From the NCBI GenBank assembly GCA_036852015.1, contig JAANDG010000133.1, positions 233,245 to 297,244 of the forward strand: DNA of 64,000 bases, written 5' to 3'. Below the pieces are notes generated by a model that was not told the origin of the DNA, made no database searches, and saw only the letters and a list, made by a program, of their open reading frames with translations. A program made the position numbers and the translations under genes. How positions within the stretch are numbered: the stretch's first letter is position 1; every line of letters starts with the position of its first letter. Source of the stretch: Pelodera strongyloides (Eukaryota; Nematoda; Chromadorea; Rhabditida; Rhabditidae). Shown here piece by piece: positions 60,252-64,000 of the stretch.

Positions 60252-62283
60252 ATGAACTTCCAAATATATGCCCTGCTATTCTTCGTTGCTGCCGCATTTG
60301 CCGATGAAGTCAATATGTGAGACAATTATTATTGTAACGATAGATAACATTGCTGTAATATTTTTTTTATTAATTTTTATGATAATTTGGCTGGTGGTAA
60401 TGAATGAATACGGATTGACCACATTTTGCTTTAAAAATGTTTATTTCTTAGGTCTGCTCCGTCTGAATCTCTAGAAAGCAGTGGTGAGATGACCGAGGAT
60501 GCAACGATGGCTGAGATGGTAACCGGCTATTTATGTTATGCAAAGGGGTTCATTAATGCCCAGCTTCATACAGGCTTATTTTTGTTTCAACTAAGAACCA
60601 CTGTGTTAATGTTTTCGAAGCGATTTGTCACACTGTTAATTTTGAGCACAAAATGCAGTTTTGTATAAACAACATACATGATTGGTTCGATGTTTAGATG
60701 TCAACAACTGAATTGAGCGCTGAGGCGGAAACCGAGACCCTTACTAAGACCGAAGAGATGGCTGAGGCAACATCACAGGTATTTAAATTGAGAATCAACT
60801 GTATGGAGAGTATTTATTTCCACTGCCTGATGACTGTTTTTATGTAGGGAGGATTTTTGCATCTGATAGCAGGTCTATTACTATACTTCATCTCGTCTGT
60901 AATATAACAAAATCATTTTGTAGGAGTCAGTTGCTAGAGACGTGCCATCCAACGTCCACGAGGAACCGATCATCCACTTGGAGAGCGCTCAGACGGTATG
61001 TTTTATAAAACACTCCCATTTACTTCATTAAATCCACTGCTACACTTATAGTTAGCACATGGAAGGATGCTTTGGTCATTTAAAGAATATCTCCAAAAAT
61101 TACTGTAGAAATGCCGTTGTTAGTTAATGTTTTGCTCTTTGGTCCACTGCTTATTTGCATAGTATAAAATTTCAGTCTGAAATGTTCACAAAAAAACCCT
61201 AAAACATTTCACACATGTTACTTCAAAAACAAGTACTTGGTAATGAGAAGAATAACACTACATAGTTTTATATCAGTATTATGCAAAAAAGTCTGATCAG
61301 CACCTAAAAAACACACCGCAATCAAAAACGTTGAAGCCTCAGTCAGACACAAGAAAAATGTTGATATTGGTGTTTGATATTGGTTATCTTTTCACAAATA
61401 AGAGAGAAAAAACAAGATTTAATAATTTAGTAAACACATTCTACAACCATATTGTGTTCGTTCACGCAGCGTACGCAATGAACTCTAATCTGCTCTTTAT
61501 TTAGTTTAGATACATTTGAAACAACATAACCAATTTTCTTATTGATGAAGCGTGTTAATGTGCTAGACACTTCTGTATTTTGTTGACAAACGGTTTATTT
61601 GCCCAGTGTGAACCCCGTTTGCACACGGCACTTATGAGCGAAAAAAACGAAACGGTTCTACTATCAAATGTTCACTAGATTAGCTAATCTTTGGGTGTGA
61701 CTATAGTTTTTTTTTTCTTGGTAAACTGTATTTGACAAAGAAACCAAGTTGAAGGGGGGGGGGATTTCTCAATTTCTCACACAAACATTCAAGATGTGAT
61801 AGCTTGCATTTCGGCTCGTTAAGATGCGTATTATGTTTGCACCGAAAATTGTACGATTGTGAATATGTGTGAATATACTCGATTTTGTGAGAATCGTTTA
61901 TATTGGTACCACAACCCCCTGTCCTTGAGGCAACGGTGCGTGACGCATTTCACACGTAACATCAACTCCCGACAAGGAAAGGTTGTAAAGAATTACAAGC
62001 CCGCTTTTATATCAGAAAATTTGAAAAGGGATTAGTATAGTATAGCTGAAGTCGACATCAGAATTAAAGCAAAATGAAGGGCAAAAAGCTGCGAAAAGAG
62101 AAACAGTAAAAAAACTGTAAACCCTGAGAAACTGCTCAGACACTGCATATTTATTTTTCTGTTGTCTTGACGATATTTCTTTTTTTTCAGCAACCTTCGG
62201 CGTTTGCCAACGCTGCCTCGCAGATGCTTGGATTCTTCGGTTTCCCAGTGCTCGCACTCCTTGCTACTTTCTTTGCTCTATAA
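60252..62283 (+). CDS. Small secreted, probably GPI-anchored protein
   Basis: Exons: 60252-60316, 60452-60518, 60698-60778, 60924-60995, 62191-62283, giving 125 aa. Residues 1-17 are a signal peptide (MNFQIYALLFFVAAAFA). Residues 18-95 are acidic, Glu/Thr/Ser/Met-rich and without cysteine (EMTEDATMAEM, AEAETETLTKTEEMAEA), so likely disordered and possibly glycosylated. The last 20 residues are hydrophobic and end at the stop (GFFGFPVLALLATFFAL), preceded by small residues (ANAAS), as in GPI-attachment signals. A short transmembrane anchor is the alternative. The final intron is long (60996-62190) compared with the others. The ATG is 30 bases after TTTCAG. AATAAA at 62292-62297 lies only 9 bases after the stop codon. 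No family recognised; such proteins are common on nematode cell surfaces. Confidence 0.8.
61757..61763 (+). repeat. Poly-G tract
   Basis: A run of about ten G residues around 61755-61764 in the long last intron of the GPI-type gene. Confidence 0.7.
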
Positions 62284-63674
62284 AGGATAACAATAAAACC
62301 GCCCCACATTGCCATATTCTTAACGATGACTTTGCGACCGCAAAGTCGCTAAATACAAATTGTAGCTAAATACAAATTAATAACACTTGCCCCGTTGCCT
62401 ACCCTTTAATCAGCTCATACATGAACCATGGCAGAAAAGTTTGCACTTATTTTGTGACCCTGACGTGCTGCTCCCGGTAAGCGGTCTTTCTAAGTCATAG
62501 TTCATGTTTATTTGTTACTCTTTGGGATCATTGGGTTATGTACATCGATGACAATAACAATGTTCTTTTTCTAATTCCTCAGTGATATTTTTTTTCATCG
62601 TTTTGCAATACCCAATGAGCTCAGTTACTTTATTCAAGTTGACATATTTTGATGTACAGACGCAGTAGAACCTTTTCAATTATTGCTTATTAATAAAACG
62701 TTTTGATATTTGGTTATCTTTATCCACAATAATAGTGAAAGCTCAGTGTCAGTAGTTGTCCATTTCAATAGGAGCTAAGCTTCGCTGAAAACACTAAAAC
62801 TTGAGAAAGAGAACAAAGTATTCAAATCAATCGGAATACTAACAAATATCGCTCGCACACCTGTTCCAATGCAATTTTGTCTAAGGTGTTCAGGTTATGA
62901 AAGGTGGTTCAAGAAATAATTAGCCTTTGCAGTCAGTGACTGGTGCCTCTATTGTCCAGTGGCACACCTGGGGAGAGAAATGGGACACAACTCCACCTTT
63001 GAATATTAACAATAATAATGGTCTTGCCTGAAAATTCCTACCTACTCACAGCTTAAGTTGAATGCAATGACCAGGTTTCCATAAATCGAATAGCTAATCA
63101 TTGGAATATTCTTATTATGTCACTTTGTATGCTCATATTTTACATTACAAGTTAACGTATGTTTTACACGCTCGGATACGAACGTGTGAGTGATCAGTAA
63201 AGGATAATAAGACACCATGTGGCTTTTTCGTCGAAAAAAAGATATTTAATTGTATATCATGCTCCGAAGCGAACTCCTGAAGTAGTAGCTTTATTAAGGT
63301 ACTCGAAACTACTAGATTAACGGTGCAAAAAACGCTCAACTCTTCACCTTTAGTGAAACAATGAAGCGATTTTTCATAAAATCATCCAAGCGGCAAAAGT
63401 ACCCCGGTTTCCCCCCGCATAAAACCGCTCCAAAATTGACTATTACAAACATACACACTCATTTTTATTCAGCTCTTAATTTCTATTATACCTGTTTGCA
63501 TATGTTTTATTTGAATTAATGTAATCCAGCAAGTTGTCGTCATACTAATGTCAACCTTAACGTTAAGGTCCTAGATATGGTTGGATCTTTTTTGGACGTT
63601 AGGTATTCAACACCATCCACTGCATTACCCGATGAAGAGCCGGTAAGAAATTTCTCAAAATGGGTAAAGTAAGG

Positions 63675-63712
63675 TTCATATGAGCTTATGACTTATCAAA
63701 AGCTCATATGAA
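63675..63712. repeat. Perfect 13-bp inverted repeat (hairpin)
   Basis: TTCATATGAGCTT at 63675-63687 and its exact reverse complement AAGCTCATATGAA at 63700-63712, with a 12-base loop. It is not followed by a T-run. Function unknown. Confidence 0.85.
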
Positions 63713-63733
63713 GAAACTCTTGAACATCCCACA

Positions 63734-63963
63734 CATTTGGCTCTTTTTCTTCATCATATTTTCACTATGTAAGCTTAGCGTACTGTGGTTGTTTTCGTTG
63801 ATATAAATACATTTGAAAACCATATTTTTAAGGCCAAACGTGAAATCTTCTCGTTTCTGACGAAGACCACTGCCCACGGTCTAGGTTCAATTCCCCGTGC
63901 TCGTGACAAAGGTGGCAGATGCTTCTGGTTGTCCATTTGGCTCTTTTTCTTCATCATATTTTC
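63734..63963 (+). repeat. 30-bp direct repeats 200 bases apart
   Basis: The 30-base segment starting CATTTGGCTCTTTTTCTTCA occurs at 63734-63763 and again, identically, at 63934-63963. The DNA between includes GGTTCAATTCC at about 63884, which resembles a tRNA B-box. A small inserted or duplicated element is possible. Confidence 0.8.
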
Positions 63964-64000
63964 TTTTCAAGTATGTTTTTTTTTATTTCTTATAAGTTTT

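Larger units (their letters stand above)
62284..64000. other. Intergenic region to window end
   Basis: Contains the 3' end of the GPI-type gene, a 13-bp hairpin (63675-63712) and a 30-bp direct repeat (63734-63763 and 63934-63963). No coding exon is supported. Confidence 0.5.

Noticed and set aside
63775..63957. - strand frame containing RARGIEPRPWAV
   Set aside because: That reading is typical of translated tRNA-like T-loop sequence, not of a protein gene.
1..64000. CRISPR array, bacterial operon or prophage features
   Set aside because: The spliced gene structure is eukaryot nuclear DNA; the tandem repeats found are short minisatellites without spacers.

Overview
The window looks like nuclear genomic DNA of a nematode, or less likely another trans-splicing ecdysozoan. 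Genes are split into many short exons with small introns. Acceptors are nearly all T-rich ending in TTTCAG or TTTTAG. Most predicted start codons lie 2-30 bases after an unpaired acceptor-like sequence, as expected for spliced-leader trans-splicing. An innexin and nematode-type carboxylesterase and phosphatase-like genes fit this. The species cannot be named from the sequence.

Layout: (1) 1-3046, + strand, the last 436 codons of a carboxylesterase with an intact catalytic triad and a C-terminal HTEL ER-retention signal. (2) 4893-7763, +, a pseudokinase with HRD changed to HRH and DFG to NFE. (3) 10130-10547, -, a small predicted secreted protein. (4) 11753-18460, -, a complete innexin; its introns hold a nested + strand membrane-protein gene (15575-16290), a fold-back element (about 12634-13048) and an 83-bp tandem duplication that copies a splice acceptor. 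(5) 18461-25886, AT-rich with no convincing gene. (6) 25887-27040, -, a 175-aa four-TM protein. (7) 30805-34619, +, a seven-TM receptor with a cysteine-rich domain that reads as a Smoothened homologue with almost no cytoplasmic tail. (8) 34767-37857, +, a 536-aa protein of unknown family starting 147 bases after the receptor stop, probably in the same operon. (9) 41025-46703, +, a TTLL11-type tubulin glutamylase with an N-terminal MGCxxS acylation motif; introns carry a tRNA-Arg and a degenerate antisense tRNA-Gly. (10) 47416-47488, a second, identical tRNA-Arg. (11) 48213-52123, +, a 728-aa pseudophosphatase whose catalytic Cys is Asp. (12) 53512-54935, +, a tandem paralogue of only its N-terminal part, with an open reading frame of 174 aa. 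(13) 60252-62283, +, a 125-aa probable GPI-anchored secreted protein.

Exon models were built by hand from reading frame, splice signals and family motifs. Every protein-coding model sums to a multiple of three and ends at a stop, but single junctions may be wrong. The strongest leads are the Smoothened-like receptor with its operon partner of unknown function, the two catalytically dead signalling enzymes, and the N-terminal-only paralogue of the pseudophosphatase.
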